Shown here piece by piece: positions 23,292 to 32,094 of a stretch of 64,000 nt of DNA. Origin of the DNA: Clostridia bacterium (GTDB lineage: Bacteria > Bacillota > Clostridia > Oscillospirales > Acutalibacteraceae); NCBI GenBank assembly GCA_017437005.1, contig JAFSBZ010000017.1, positions 30,599-94,598 of the forward strand. Direction: 5' to 3'. The notes under the pieces were generated by a model, which saw nothing but the letters and a program-made list of their open reading frames with translations, did no database searches and was not told the DNA's origin. Every line of letters begins with the position of its first letter. The stretch's first letter is position 1. The position numbers and the translations under genes were made by a program.

Positions 23292-24359
23292 TTATTTGGG
23301 GGATGTTCCGTCGCTTAATATATACGGTTGATCTTGATCGGTTTTAAGCGCAGATAACCAACAAGTTGTAAATTCTTTAGGGTTTTGCTGATTAAATTTT
23401 ATTAACCTTCCGCCGCGACAAGTATTGTCACTATAGCACCCTGTAGACAATTTTCCCGCAAAACCCAACAACACACCTTTATAAGAGCCAATAAAATTGT
23501 TGCGATGATTGTGTCCAAAAATAACCGCTTTAATATCGCCCTGTTGCAAGATTGTTTCAAATATATTATTATCGAGTTCTTTTGACGAGGTGTGAATATT
23601 AATTTTATCTATTTTCTTTCCACTTTGTGTGATATATCCGTTGTTGTTAAAATTTATCTCGTTTGCAATACCATAAATTGTGCTTTCACCACCGTAATAC
23701 ATTTCAAGTATTTGCGGCAAGGGTATATGCATACACAAAACCGATGTTACAGCCATTCCACTGTTAATCTTTTTAAAAGCATTGGATTGTTCTTTATACC
23801 ACTCTATCTGCTTTAGACTAAGTCCTTCATAACCACCGTCTCCTGCAGTACCGCTGTCCATACCGTATATTGCAAACACAATTTTGCTACCGTCATTTGA
23901 ATACACGGGCAACACATAGTTCATAGGTCGCGTAGAATCATATCCTATATCATTTGCGCTTACAATATTATTCATACAAAGCTCATAACTCTTATACATT
24001 TTATAATACTTGTATTTAAATGGGTCGTGATTGCCGTTGGTGGTTGCCCAATATATGTTTCTTTTGCTTAGCGGAGATATAAACAAATCCCACATATCCA
24101 TAGGTATCACATTTTTAGAATTCATATCACCATTTATCATAACAAAATCAGGATTTGACCTTTTAACAAGCGTTTCAAGCTCATTACGTGCCTCGCGCCA
24201 TTGAGTTACAGTATCACATTGCGGATCAGAAACTATAAGGATTGTAAAATCTCCATTTTCATCGCATATAAGCATTTTATTGTTAGAACCTTGTGCAACG
24301 GTTGCCACCGCAAACACCAAAAAAATTGTAATAAATGTAAACAGTAGTATTTTTTTCAT
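23292..24359 (-). CDS. Secreted calcineurin-like metallophosphoesterase
   Basis: The 355-residue protein begins with a signal peptide (MKKILLFTFITIFLVFAVATVAQ, about residues 1-23), so it acts outside the membrane. The metallophosphoesterase motifs appear in order: SDPQCD (for the usual DxH), GDMN (GDxx), GNHD, MHIPLP and GHNHRNN. The first motif has Gln-Cys where many relatives have Thr/His, so one metal ligand may differ. Substrates in this family range from nucleotides to phospholipid head groups and cannot be told here. It stands alone between convergent secF and divergent ychF. Confidence 0.82.
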   Translation of the reverse strand: MKKILLFTFITIFLVFAVATVAQGSNNKMLICDENGDFTILIVSDPQCDTVTQWREARNELETLVKRSNPDFVMINGDMNSKNVIPMDMWDLFISPLSKRNIYWATTNGNHDPFKYKYYKMYKSYELCMNNIVSANDIGYDSTRPMNYVLPVYSNDGSKIVFAIYGMDSGTAGDGGYEGLSLKQIEWYKEQSNAFKKINSGMAVTSVLCMHIPLPQILEMYYGGESTIYGIANEINFNNNGYITQSGKKIDKINIHTSSKELDNNIFETILQQGDIKAVIFGHNHRNNFIGSYKGVLLGFAGKLSTGCYSDNTCRGGRLIKFNQQNPKEFTTCWLSALKTDQDQPYILSDGTSPK

Positions 24360-24425
24360 TTTTTCACCATATCCCTATTTATAAATTAACATCTCCATTT
24401 TTTTAATTTACATAACAAGAAAATA

Positions 24426-24454
24426 TTGAAAAAATAATTATAATGCGATATAAT
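24426..24454 (+). promoter_or_regulatory. ychF promoter
   Basis: TTGAAA and TATAAT are 17 bases apart, 39 bases before the ychF start codon. Confidence 0.75.
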
Positions 24455-24493
24455 AAATTGATAATTACCAAATTTAAGGAGAATTAAAAAATT

Positions 24494-25594
24494 ATGAAGC
24501 TTGGTATGGTTGGACTTCCAAATGTTGGTAAGTCAACTCTTTTTAACGCAATAACAAATGCAGGCGCACAGTCGGCAAACTATCCATTTTGCACCATTGA
24601 GCCAAATGTTGGTATGGTAAGCGTGCCTGATGAACGACTTGAAAAATTGGCTGAAATATATAATCCTGACAAATTCACTCCTGCTGTAATTGAGTTTGTT
24701 GATATTGCAGGTCTTGTAAAGGGCGCATCAAAGGGTGAAGGTCTTGGCAATAAGTTTTTAAGTAACATTCGTGAGGTTGATGCGGTTGTTCACGTTGTTC
24801 GCTGTTTTGAAAGCACTGATATTATTCACGTAGAAGGCTCGGTTAATCCGCTTCGCGATATAGAAACTATAAATCTTGAACTTATATTCTCTGATATTGA
24901 AATCACACAGCGTCGTCTTGACAAAGCTACAAAGGCACTAAAAGGCGATAAATCTATGCAGGCCGAGGTTGACTTTTTAAAACGTCTTATTACACATCTT
25001 GAAGACGGTCTTCCCGCTCGTTCGGTAGAGATTACAAGCGATACCGAAGCAGAGGTTTTGGCTACAACGTCATTGCTTTCGGCAAAGCCTGTAATTTACG
25101 CTTGCAATATGAGTGAAGATGATTTTAAAAACGGCATTGATTCTAACGCAGGTTATAATGCAGTAAAAGAGGCCGCCGCAAAAGAAAATGCCGAAATTTT
25201 ACCTATTTGCGCAGCGCTTGAAGCCGAACTTGCAGGTCTTGACGACGAGGAAAAATCAATGTTTTTAGAAGATTTGGGCCTTGAGCGTTCGGGTCTTGAC
25301 CGTATGATTCAAAAATGCTATAGCCTTTTAGGTCTTATTTCTTATCTTACCGCAGGCAAACCTGAAGTTCGCGCTTGGACTATTGAGCGCGGCACAAAGG
25401 CTCCGCAGGCGGCGGGTAAAATTCACACCGATTTTGAGCGTGGATTTATTCGCGCCGAAGTAATTGCTTATGATGACTTTATGGCTTGCGGCGGCAATAT
25501 GGTTACCGCAAAAGAAAAGGGCCTTGTAAGAAGCGAAGGCAAGGAATACGTTATGAACGACGGAGATATTGTTCTTTTTAGATTTAATGTATAA
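24494..25594 (+). CDS. ychF: Ribosome-associated ATPase YchF (Obg family)
   Basis: A translation-linked P-loop ATPase found in nearly all bacteria. At 366 residues it has the normal length: G1 motif GLPNVGKST at 7-15, G3-like [17 protein letters not shown], an altered G4 region (CNMSEDD) that accounts for ATP rather than GTP preference in the family, a coiled-coil insertion, and a C-terminal TGS domain starting near residue 280 ([19 protein letters not shown]). AAGGAG precedes the ATG. Followed by a terminator that overlaps the next gene's start. Confidence 0.96.
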   Translation: MKLGMVGLPNVGKSTLFNAITNAGAQSANYPFCTIEPNVGMVSVPDERLEKLAEIYNPDKFTPAVIEFVDIAGLVKGASKGEGLGNKFLSNIREVDAVVHVVRCFESTDIIHVEGSVNPLRDIETINLELIFSDIEITQRRLDKATKALKGDKSMQAEVDFLKRLITHLEDGLPARSVEITSDTEAEVLATTSLLSAKPVIYACNMSEDDFKNGIDSNAGYNAVKEAAAKENAEILPICAALEAELAGLDDEEKSMFLEDLGLERSGLDRMIQKCYSLLGLISYLTAGKPEVRAWTIERGTKAPQAAGKIHTDFERGFIRAEVIAYDDFMACGGNMVTAKEKGLVRSEGKEYVMNDGDIVLFRFNV

Positions 25595-25599
25595 CAAAT

Positions 25600-25634
25600 A
25601 AATAATCACCCAAAATAGTCTTGGGTGATTATTT
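25600..25634 (+). terminator. ychF terminator overlapping the next start codon
   Basis: Perfect 14-bp stem AAATAATCACCCAA / TTGGGTGATTATTT with a seven-base loop. The right arm also contains the GGGTGA ribosome binding site and the first base of the start codon of the next gene. Confidence 0.8.
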
Positions 25635-26017
25635 TGAAAAAGCACAAATGCAGCCTAACTCTTTTTGGTTTGGGCGCTATTGGTTATGGGCTTATAGAAA
25701 TATTATGGCGCGGAAGAACACACCCGTCGATGCTGCTTGCGGGCGGAATATCGTTCTTAGGATTATCAAAAATATCCGAAAAGCTTAAAAATTCAAGCCT
25801 TATTAAAAAGGCGCTTACAGCGTGCATTTTTATTACGGCTATTGAGTATTTTTTTGGAATACTCTTTAATGTAATTTTAAAACGCAAGGTTTGGGATTAC
25901 AGTAAAATGCCGCTTAATATTGGCGGTCAGGTTTGCGCGCTATATTCTTTTTTTTGGTTTATACTAAGTTTGTTATTCATACCACTATCCGATAAAATAC
26001 GACATAAAATGAGGTAA
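25634..26017 (+). CDS. Putative ABC-transporter type IV-like membrane protein (PF06541 type)
   Basis: A membrane protein of about 127 residues with four hydrophobic segments. YGLIEILWRGRTHPSMLLAGG near the start and EYFFGILFN...VWDYSKMPLNIGGQVCALYSFFW are the conserved pieces of the CmpB-like family of unknown function found across Clostridia. There is no ATG; a TTG at 25634 with GGGTGA five bases upstream is the best start, and GTG at 25625 is an alternative without a ribosome binding site. It ends six bases before alr. Confidence 0.72.
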   Translation: MKKHKCSLTLFGLGAIGYGLIEILWRGRTHPSMLLAGGISFLGLSKISEKLKNSSLIKKALTACIFITAIEYFFGILFNVILKRKVWDYSKMPLNIGGQVCALYSFFWFILSLLFIPLSDKIRHKMR

Positions 26018-26023
26018 TACATT

Positions 26024-27154
26024 GTGGCAAAGTTTTTACGTAGGACCTGGGCAGAAATAGATGTAAATGCCCTTATACATAATTTTAATATTATTAAATC
26101 CACGGCAAAAGTTCCCATTTGCGCAGTAGTTAAAGCCAATGCTTATGGTCATAATGTTGATATTGTAGTACCTGTTTTAGAAAAAGCAGGCGCTGACTTT
26201 TTTGCGGTATCAAATATAGAAGAAGCTATCGAACTTCGAGAGCTCGGCATTACTAAACCAATTTTAATTTTGGGGTATACCCCGTGCGAATATGTAACCG
26301 AACTTAATAAATACGACATTTCACAATGCGTATATTCTCTTGACTATGCCAGGGAGCTTTCTTTTGAAGCTATCAAAAATAACATAAAAATCAAAATACA
26401 CATTAAGCTTGATACCGGTATGTCTCGTATTGGTTTTGACTGCCGTAGCAATGCGTTAAACGGCATAAACGATGCCATAGTCTCGGCAAAGCTTGAAGGC
26501 TTTATTTTAGAGGGGGTATTTACCCACTTTGCCGTTTCTGACAGAAATAAGATGCAAGAAGACGGATTTACAGATGAACAATATAATCGTTTTGATAATG
26601 CAGTAGTCTTATTAAAACAAAGCGGATTAAATCCACAACTTTGTCACTGCTGTAATTCGGCGGCTTTGTGCCTTGATAATAATAAGCACTTTGATATGTG
26701 TCGCGCCGGTATTATTCTTTATGGGCTTACACCGTCATCAGACCTTAAACTGCCTCAAGATTTTATACCTGCTATGAATTTCAAATCAGTAGTATCTTTG
26801 GTTAAAACAATAAGCAAGGGTGATACCGTAAGCTATGGAAGAACCTTTAAAGCGCAAAAAGATATGACTATAGCAACCGTTAGTTGCGGTTATGCCGACG
26901 GCTATCCCCGCTTACTGTCAAGCAAGGGTTATGTTTTAATTAATGGCAAACGCGCAAATATATTAGGTCGCGTTTGTATGGACCAGTTTTGTGTTGACAT
27001 TACCAATATACCCAATATTAAGCGTGGCGACGAGGTTTTGCTTTGGGGACGTGATTTACCCGTAGAGCAGTTTGCCGATATGATCGGCACCATAAATTAC
27101 GAGCTTGTATGTGGTGTGTCAGAACGCGTTAAAAAAATAAAAAAAGAGCAATAA
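26024..27154 (+). CDS. alr: Alanine racemase
   Basis: Makes D-alanine for peptidoglycan (PLP enzyme, fold type III). The 376 residues are typical. PLP lysine K37 lies in AVVKANAYGHN, LDTGMSRIGF and HCCNSAA follow, and the second catalytic base is the Tyr in VSYGRTF. The C-terminal beta domain ends GVSERVKKIKKE. Start is a GTG at 26024 with GAGG nine bases upstream; the gene follows the small membrane protein by six bases and ends in a terminator. Confidence 0.95.
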   Translation: MAKFLRRTWAEIDVNALIHNFNIIKSTAKVPICAVVKANAYGHNVDIVVPVLEKAGADFFAVSNIEEAIELRELGITKPILILGYTPCEYVTELNKYDISQCVYSLDYARELSFEAIKNNIKIKIHIKLDTGMSRIGFDCRSNALNGINDAIVSAKLEGFILEGVFTHFAVSDRNKMQEDGFTDEQYNRFDNAVVLLKQSGLNPQLCHCCNSAALCLDNNKHFDMCRAGIILYGLTPSSDLKLPQDFIPAMNFKSVVSLVKTISKGDTVSYGRTFKAQKDMTIATVSCGYADGYPRLLSSKGYVLINGKRANILGRVCMDQFCVDITNIPNIKRGDEVLLWGRDLPVEQFADMIGTINYELVCGVSERVKKIKKEQ

Positions 27155-27178
27155 TACCAAGGGGTATTATTGCCTTTT
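27149..27178 (+). terminator. Terminator after alr
   Basis: Stem CAATAATACC / GGTATTATTG with a four-base loop and seven following T. It overlaps the alr stop codon and stops shortly before glpK. Confidence 0.8.
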
Positions 27179-27203
27179 TTTGATTTACGAAAGGATTTTT
27201 GCC

Positions 27204-28685
27204 GTGAAAAAATATATTCTCACTTTAGATGAAGGTACAACAAGCGCCAGAGCGATTATTTTTGATGAGTGCGGTAATGTGGTTTCTATTGCTCAAAACG
27301 AATTTACACAAATCTATCCACAACCAGGTTTTGTGGAGCACGACCCGATTGAAATACTATCGGCGCAATATTCCGCAATAACAGAATGTATTATTAAATC
27401 AGGGCTTAGCGCAAGCGATATTTCCTGTGTCGGTATTACAAATCAGCGCGAAACAGTTGTGGTATGGGATAAAAATACCGGTGCGCCAATTTGCAATGCT
27501 ATTGTATGGCAATGCCGCCGGACAGCGCCAATTTGTGAAGAATTAAAATCGCAAGGTCTTGAAGAATACATAAAAAACACAACAGGGCTTAAAATCGATG
27601 CATACTTTTCCGCTACAAAAATCAAATGGATACTGGATAATATTGACGGTGCGAAAGAGTCAGCGCGGCGCGGCGAATTGCTTTTTGGCACAATAGATAC
27701 CTGGCTTATGTGGAAACTCTCGGGCGGTAAAATACACGCGACCGATGAGACAAATGCCTCTCGCACAATGCTTTATGATATAAACAATTTGTGTTGGGAT
27801 AAAAAACTGCTCGAAATATTTGAGATTCCAACGAGTATGCTTCCCACAGTGCAAAAAAGCGGTAGTGTGTACGGCAACATAGATATAATGGGTACATCAC
27901 TTGCAGTATGCGGTGTGGCAGGCGACCAACAATCCGCTCTTTTTGGCCAAAACTGTATAAACATAGGTGACGTTAAAAACACCTATGGCACTGGTTGCTT
28001 TTTGTTGATGAATACGGGCAAAAACGCTATTTTAAGTCATAACGGTATGCTTACAACCATTGCCGCCACAGTAGAGAACACACCCACTCAATATGCGCTT
28101 GAAGGCAGTGTTTTTATTGGTGGTGCCGTAATACAATGGCTCAGAGATGAATTGAAGCTTATTGAAAATGCTGCGCAAAGCGAAGAGCTTGCTTTATCGA
28201 TACCCGATAGCGCAGGAGTATATATCGTCCCCGCCTTTGCAGGACTGGGTGCTCCTTATTGGGATATGTATGCCCGTGGAACAATTTGCGGGCTAACTCG
28301 AGGAGCTGGTCGCAATCATATTGTTAGAGCCGCGCTCGAATCAATTGCATATCAAACAAACGACCTTATAATTGCTATGCAAAACGATGCTAACATTGCC
28401 GTTACTTCCCTTAAAGCCGACGGCGGTGCGGCGAGAAATAAATTTTTAATGCAATTTCAAGCTAATATATCAAACGTAGATGTAATTTGTCCCCAAAACG
28501 CAGAAGCCACCGCGTTAGGTGCCGCGCTACTTGCAGGCAAAACAGCAGGTATAATCAACAATATTGATAACATAAATTCTACTGCTGATGTTTTTAAATC
28601 AAATATGGAAGATACAACAAGAAAAAATAATTTGAGTGGTTGGCATCGGGCGGTAAACAGCACAATCTCATTTGCAAAGGAATGA
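27204..28685 (+). CDS. glpK: Glycerol kinase
   Basis: Phosphorylates glycerol to sn-glycerol 3-phosphate with ATP. With the GTG at 27204 as start (AAGGAT upstream) the protein is 493 residues, matching the family; the frame is open back to 27180 without a better start. FGGY-kinase landmarks: LDEGTTSARAIIFD, the glycerol site QRETVVVWD and WQCRRT, ATP-site GTGCFLLMNTG, FAGLGAPYWD and a late ADGGAARNKFLMQ. It is followed four bases on by a monoglyceride-lipase-like gene, so together they could release and trap glycerol from glycerides. No glpF or glpD is adjacent. Confidence 0.95.
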   Translation: MKKYILTLDEGTTSARAIIFDECGNVVSIAQNEFTQIYPQPGFVEHDPIEILSAQYSAITECIIKSGLSASDISCVGITNQRETVVVWDKNTGAPICNAIVWQCRRTAPICEELKSQGLEEYIKNTTGLKIDAYFSATKIKWILDNIDGAKESARRGELLFGTIDTWLMWKLSGGKIHATDETNASRTMLYDINNLCWDKKLLEIFEIPTSMLPTVQKSGSVYGNIDIMGTSLAVCGVAGDQQSALFGQNCINIGDVKNTYGTGCFLLMNTGKNAILSHNGMLTTIAATVENTPTQYALEGSVFIGGAVIQWLRDELKLIENAAQSEELALSIPDSAGVYIVPAFAGLGAPYWDMYARGTICGLTRGAGRNHIVRAALESIAYQTNDLIIAMQNDANIAVTSLKADGGAARNKFLMQFQANISNVDVICPQNAEATALGAALLAGKTAGIINNIDNINSTADVFKSNMEDTTRKNNLSGWHRAVNSTISFAKE

Positions 28686-28689
28686 TAAT

Positions 28690-29607
28690 ATGAAATTTAC
28701 AGTAAGCGAAAAGCAAGTCTTATCAAGCGATCAAAAAAACACCCTTGCAGGTGTTATGTACATTCCTGATGGTGAAATTAAGGGAATATTTCATTTGGTA
28801 CACGGTATGACCGAATATATTGGCAGATACGCTCCGCTTTTTGAAAGTCTTGCAAGCGTAGGATATTTATGTGTGGGTTTTGATAATTTAGGACACGGTT
28901 ATACTGCACGCGAAGAAGATTTAGGCTTTATAGCGTCTAAAAACGGCTGGAGCTATATGGTAGATGACGTCAAGCTGTTTGCTGACAACATAAAGGCAGA
29001 TTACCCCGACCTGCCTTATATTTTAATGGGACACAGTATGGGCTCGTTTATAACTCGTGTAGCAGTTGCAAGATACCACGAACTTGCCGATAAATATATT
29101 TGCTGTGGCACAGCAGGTAAAAACCCTGCCGCTTCAGCAGGAATTGCGCTGTGTAATATTGTAAAGGTCTTTAAAGGCGAACGGGCAATATCTCCTTTTT
29201 TAGAAAATATGGCATTTGGTGCCTATAACAAGCGCTTTGAGGGTAATACAAAATACGAATGGCTTACAAAAGACCGTAATATAATTGAAAAATATGCTAA
29301 AGATAAGTATTGCACATTTCACTTTACCGTATCGGCTATGCGCGACCTTATGACGCTTTTAAAAAATTGTAACAGCGAAAAATGTTTTAATAATACACAA
29401 AACGATTTACCAATATTACTTATCGCCGGCGATATGGACCCCGTAGGTAATTACGGTGAAGGTGTAAAAGAGGTATATCGCAACTACAAAGCGACGGGCA
29501 AAAAAGATGTATCAATGTTTCTTTATAAAAACTGCCGTCACGAAATACATAACGACAGTTGTAAAGAGCAAATGACCAATGATATTTTAAAATTCATCGC
29601 AAAATAA
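28690..29607 (+). CDS. Monoacylglycerol lipase-like alpha/beta hydrolase
   Basis: The 305-residue cytoplasmic hydrolase has HGMTEYIGRY (oxyanion region), nucleophile Ser116 in MGHSMGSF, Asp in IAGDMDPVGNYG and His in CRHEIHND, the triad of the serine aminopeptidase S33 / monoglyceride lipase group. The ATG at 28690 with AAAGGA upstream is preferred to a TTG inside the glpK end. Co-transcription with glpK supports a role in freeing glycerol from monoglycerides or lysophospholipids; the acyl substrate is inferred only. Confidence 0.8.
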   Translation: MKFTVSEKQVLSSDQKNTLAGVMYIPDGEIKGIFHLVHGMTEYIGRYAPLFESLASVGYLCVGFDNLGHGYTAREEDLGFIASKNGWSYMVDDVKLFADNIKADYPDLPYILMGHSMGSFITRVAVARYHELADKYICCGTAGKNPAASAGIALCNIVKVFKGERAISPFLENMAFGAYNKRFEGNTKYEWLTKDRNIIEKYAKDKYCTFHFTVSAMRDLMTLLKNCNSEKCFNNTQNDLPILLIAGDMDPVGNYGEGVKEVYRNYKATGKKDVSMFLYKNCRHEIHNDSCKEQMTNDILKFIAK

Positions 29608-29612
29608 AAACC

Positions 29613-29649
29613 AAAAATACCAACGCTGAAATTCAACGTTGGTATTTTT
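29613..29649 (+). terminator. Terminator after the lipase gene
   Basis: Stem AAAAATACCAACG / CGTTGGTATTTTT with an eleven-base loop, directly behind the stop codon. Confidence 0.85.
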
Positions 29650-29687
29650 CATAATTATTTTATATTAAAAAAGTTCCCCAAGTGCAT

Positions 29688-29900
29688 TTATTCCTCGTTA
29701 TCTTTTTGTATGTTATTTTTATGCAAATTTTTTTGAATTTTATGTTCATCATACTTTTCGCATAGAGTTCGTGCCAACCAAAACATACCGCCAGCCAATA
29801 TAAGTGTAGGTATGCCACCTAAAACAACACCAAATTGCTTAATAAGTGTGGTAATTAAACCAAACGCAAAACAGCAACCTACCCAAATTAACGCTTTCAT
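29688..29900 (-). CDS. Small membrane protein, function unknown
   Basis: A 70-residue protein with two hydrophobic segments (about 3-17 and 25-42) joined by a short loop, followed by a charged, Lys/Asn-rich cytoplasmic tail. A strong GGGAGG ribosome binding site stands eight bases before the ATG, which supports it as a real gene. It is divergent from the ribbon-helix-helix gene. I recognise no family. Confidence 0.65.
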   Translation of the reverse strand: MKALIWVGCCFAFGLITTLIKQFGVVLGGIPTLILAGGMFWLARTLCEKYDEHKIQKNLHKNNIQKDNEE

Positions 29901-29957
29901 ATCTAAACCTCCCTTGTTTTATAAGTATTATTTTATATTACTAAATATTATTTGTCA

Positions 29958-29991
29958 ACACTAAATAATAGAAAAGCATATAATTTAGTGT
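29958..29991. promoter_or_regulatory. Promoter and operator of the ribbon-helix-helix gene
   Basis: A perfect TATAAT at 29979-29984 lies between and overlaps the arms of the inverted repeat ACACTAAAT (29958-29966) and ATTTAGTGT (29983-29991). A third half-site, ACTAAAT, is at 29940-29946. The arrangement suits autorepression by the downstream regulator; no good -35 box is present. Confidence 0.6.
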
Positions 29992-30006
29992 GTGAGGTGG
30001 TAGATA

Positions 30007-30159
30007 ATGAAACCTTTAAAGGAAAGAATAAGTATAACAATAGATGCAGACTTATTAGAGAAAATCCGCTTTCAAGCCGAGTATGATGACCGTTCAGTTT
30101 CACAATATATAAACATCGTCCTAAAAGAACATATTAAAAATTTAGAAAACTCAAAATAA
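30007..30159 (+). CDS. Ribbon-helix-helix (CopG/Arc-type) DNA-binding protein, 50 residues
   Basis: A 50-codon gene starting ATG at 30007 and ending TAA at 30159, with GAGGTGG seven bases before the start. The protein reads as a minimal ribbon-helix-helix domain: a basic beta strand (KERISITID), helix A (ADLLEKIRFQAEYDD), the turn DDRSVSQYI and helix B (INIVLKEHIKNL). It is alone, without an adjacent toxin, and probably binds the ACACTAAAT repeats in its own promoter. It is too short for common gene-length cut-offs. Confidence 0.78.
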   Translation: MKPLKERISITIDADLLEKIRFQAEYDDRSVSQYINIVLKEHIKNLENSK

Positions 30160-30211
30160 GTATTTTGTAAAAACTCATTTTAATAAACGAAAATTTTCAA
30201 TTCCTGATTAA

Positions 30212-30239
30212 AAAGCACTCATCATTTGATGAGTGCTTT
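30212..30239. terminator. Bidirectional terminator
   Basis: Stem AAAGCACTCATC / GATGAGTGCTTT between the convergent ribbon-helix-helix gene and gdhA, with T-rich runs on both strands. Confidence 0.85.
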
Positions 30240-30264
30240 CTCTTAGTCTAATTGTATTTTTGAA

Positions 30265-31617
30265 TTAGTATGCAATACCTTGTGCGATCATAGCCTCTGC
30301 AACCTTTTCAAAGCCGGCAATGTTTGCGCCTGCAATAAGGTCGCCTTCCATACCGTACTTTTTAGCGGCATCCCAAGAATTCTTGTAAATGTCAGCCATA
30401 ATCTGATGAAGCTTAGCATCAACCTCTTCAGCGGTCCAACTGTAACGCATTGAGTTTTGGCTCATTTCAAGACCGGATACCGCGACACCGCCGGCATTTA
30501 CTGCCTTAGATGGAGCAATAACTACGCCTGCAGCCTTAAGCACCTTGATAGCCTCGTCGGTAGAAGGCATATTAGCAACCTCGGCATAATACTTAACACC
30601 GTTAGCAACAATGTTTTTAGCATCTTCTTCGCCAACCTCGTTTTGAGTAGCGCAAGGCATAACAACGTCAACCTTTTGCTCCCAAGGACGCTTGCCTGCA
30701 AAGAAAGGAACACCGAATTTATTGGCATAATCTTCAACCTTATCGCGACCCGAAGCGCGCATTTCAAGCATAAAGTTAAGCTTTTCTTCGGTTACAACAC
30801 CGTCAGCGTCATAAACGTAACCGTCAGGACCCGAAATGGTAACAACCTTACCGCCAAGCTCTGCAACCTTCATTGCGGTACCCCAAGCAACGTTACCGAA
30901 GCCTGAGATTGCAAAGGTTTTGCCCTTTACTTCTTCACCAAAGGTCTTAAGCATTTCCTGTACATAGTAAACAGCGCCAAAGCCTGTAGCTTCAGGACGG
31001 ATAAGTGAACCGCCAAATGAACGGCCCTTACCTGTAAGAACACCTGTAAACTCGTTACGAAGACGCTTGTACTGACCATAAAGATAGCCTACCTCACGGG
31101 CACCTACGCCGATATCTCCTGCAGGAACGTCGGTATCAGCACCGATATGTTTAGCAAGCTCGGTCATAAAGCTCTGACAAAATCTCATTATTTCACCGTC
31201 TGAACGGCCGCGTGGGTCAAAGTCTGAACCACCCTTACCGCCGCCCATAGGAAGACCTGTAAGGCTGTTTTTAAATGTTTGCTCAAAGCCTAAGAACTTC
31301 ATAATAGAAGCGTTTACAGATGGGTGGAAACGAAGACCGCCCTTGTATGGACCAATAGCAGAATTAAACTGAACACGGAAACCACGATTAACCTGAACGG
31401 TGCCGTTATCGTCTACCCAAGATACGCGGAATGTAATCATACGCTCGGGCTCTACCATACGCTCAATAACACCATGCTTTTCAAATTTTGAATCCTGTGC
31501 TACTACGGGTTCAAGAGATTCAAGAACATCACGTACTGCCTGTAAAAATTCAGGCTCGTTGCCGTTACGCTTTTCGGTATCGGCATAAACTTTGTTTAAA
31601 TATTCTGACTTAAACAT
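30265..31617 (-). CDS. gdhA: NADP-type glutamate dehydrogenase
   Basis: Fixes ammonia by reductive amination of 2-oxoglutarate. With the ATG at 31617 (GGAGGT upstream) the protein is 450 residues, the length of the class I hexameric enzymes. K92 in GPYKGGLRFHPS and catalytic K128 in LPMGGGKGGSDFDP are in place, and the Rossmann motif GFGNVAWG starts the nucleotide domain. The stretch after the second strand (TISGPDGYVYD) fits the NADPH-using assimilatory group, but coenzyme preference is inference. Monocistronic, with a perfect palindrome in its leader. Confidence 0.95.
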   Translation of the reverse strand: MFKSEYLNKVYADTEKRNGNEPEFLQAVRDVLESLEPVVAQDSKFEKHGVIERMVEPERMITFRVSWVDDNGTVQVNRGFRVQFNSAIGPYKGGLRFHPSVNASIMKFLGFEQTFKNSLTGLPMGGGKGGSDFDPRGRSDGEIMRFCQSFMTELAKHIGADTDVPAGDIGVGAREVGYLYGQYKRLRNEFTGVLTGKGRSFGGSLIRPEATGFGAVYYVQEMLKTFGEEVKGKTFAISGFGNVAWGTAMKVAELGGKVVTISGPDGYVYDADGVVTEEKLNFMLEMRASGRDKVEDYANKFGVPFFAGKRPWEQKVDVVMPCATQNEVGEEDAKNIVANGVKYYAEVANMPSTDEAIKVLKAAGVVIAPSKAVNAGGVAVSGLEMSQNSMRYSWTAEEVDAKLHQIMADIYKNSWDAAKKYGMEGDLIAGANIAGFEKVAEAMIAQGIAY

Positions 31618-31630
31618 AATATGTACCTCC

Positions 31631-31644
31631 ACACTTTAAAGTGT
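31631..31644. promoter_or_regulatory. Perfect 14-bp palindrome in the gdhA leader
   Basis: ACACTTTAAAGTGT lies just upstream of the gdhA ribosome binding site. It may be an operator or a small leader hairpin. No regulator is assigned. Confidence 0.4.
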
Positions 31645-31739
31645 TAAAATAATATACTATATACTACTACTATTTTTTTTTACAGTCAATAAAAAATTTA
31701 AAAATTTTTTTATTTTTTTGCAATTTAACCGCATTTTGC

Positions 31740-31768
31740 TTGACAAAACATTAAAAATTCGTTATTAT
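31740..31768 (+). promoter_or_regulatory. thrS promoter
   Basis: TTGACA and TATTAT are 17 bases apart, directly before the T-box leader. Confidence 0.8.
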
Positions 31769-31784
31769 GTATTATTGTAAAGCG

Positions 31785-32025
31785 TTGATAAGGACAGTAA
31801 CTTTATAAATTACATCTTTTAAGAGAGTGACTTCATCGGCTGTAAGGGTCACAGGATGTTGTAAGGCGAACACCACCTTTGAGCGCTGTGGGGTAACAAC
31901 CGCAGACGTAGCCGCTGCGTTAAAGCGTTAAAAGTGCCGTAAATTAGTTTGCGGAATGTGGGTGGAACCACGGAGAGTATATTACACTTCGTCCCTGTTT
32001 TTTTACAGGCGACGAAGTTTTTTAT
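31785..32025 (+). promoter_or_regulatory. T-box riboswitch, threonine-specific, controlling thrS
   Basis: A typical T-box leader: stem I with AAGAGAGTGACTT, specifier loop GAAC-ACC-A giving the Thr codon ACC at 31872-31874, the T-box motif TGGGTGGAACCACGG (31959-31973), and a terminator ACTTCGTC / GACGAAGT followed by TTTTTT (31986-32024). Uncharged tRNA-Thr should relieve termination. With its promoter it accounts for the gene-free stretch 31618-32094. Confidence 0.93.
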
Positions 32026-32094
32026 TTATAGGAAACGCGCCTATGTGCCGTTCCGTTCAATATTAAAAAATATTATGCGAAAGGATAAAATAAT

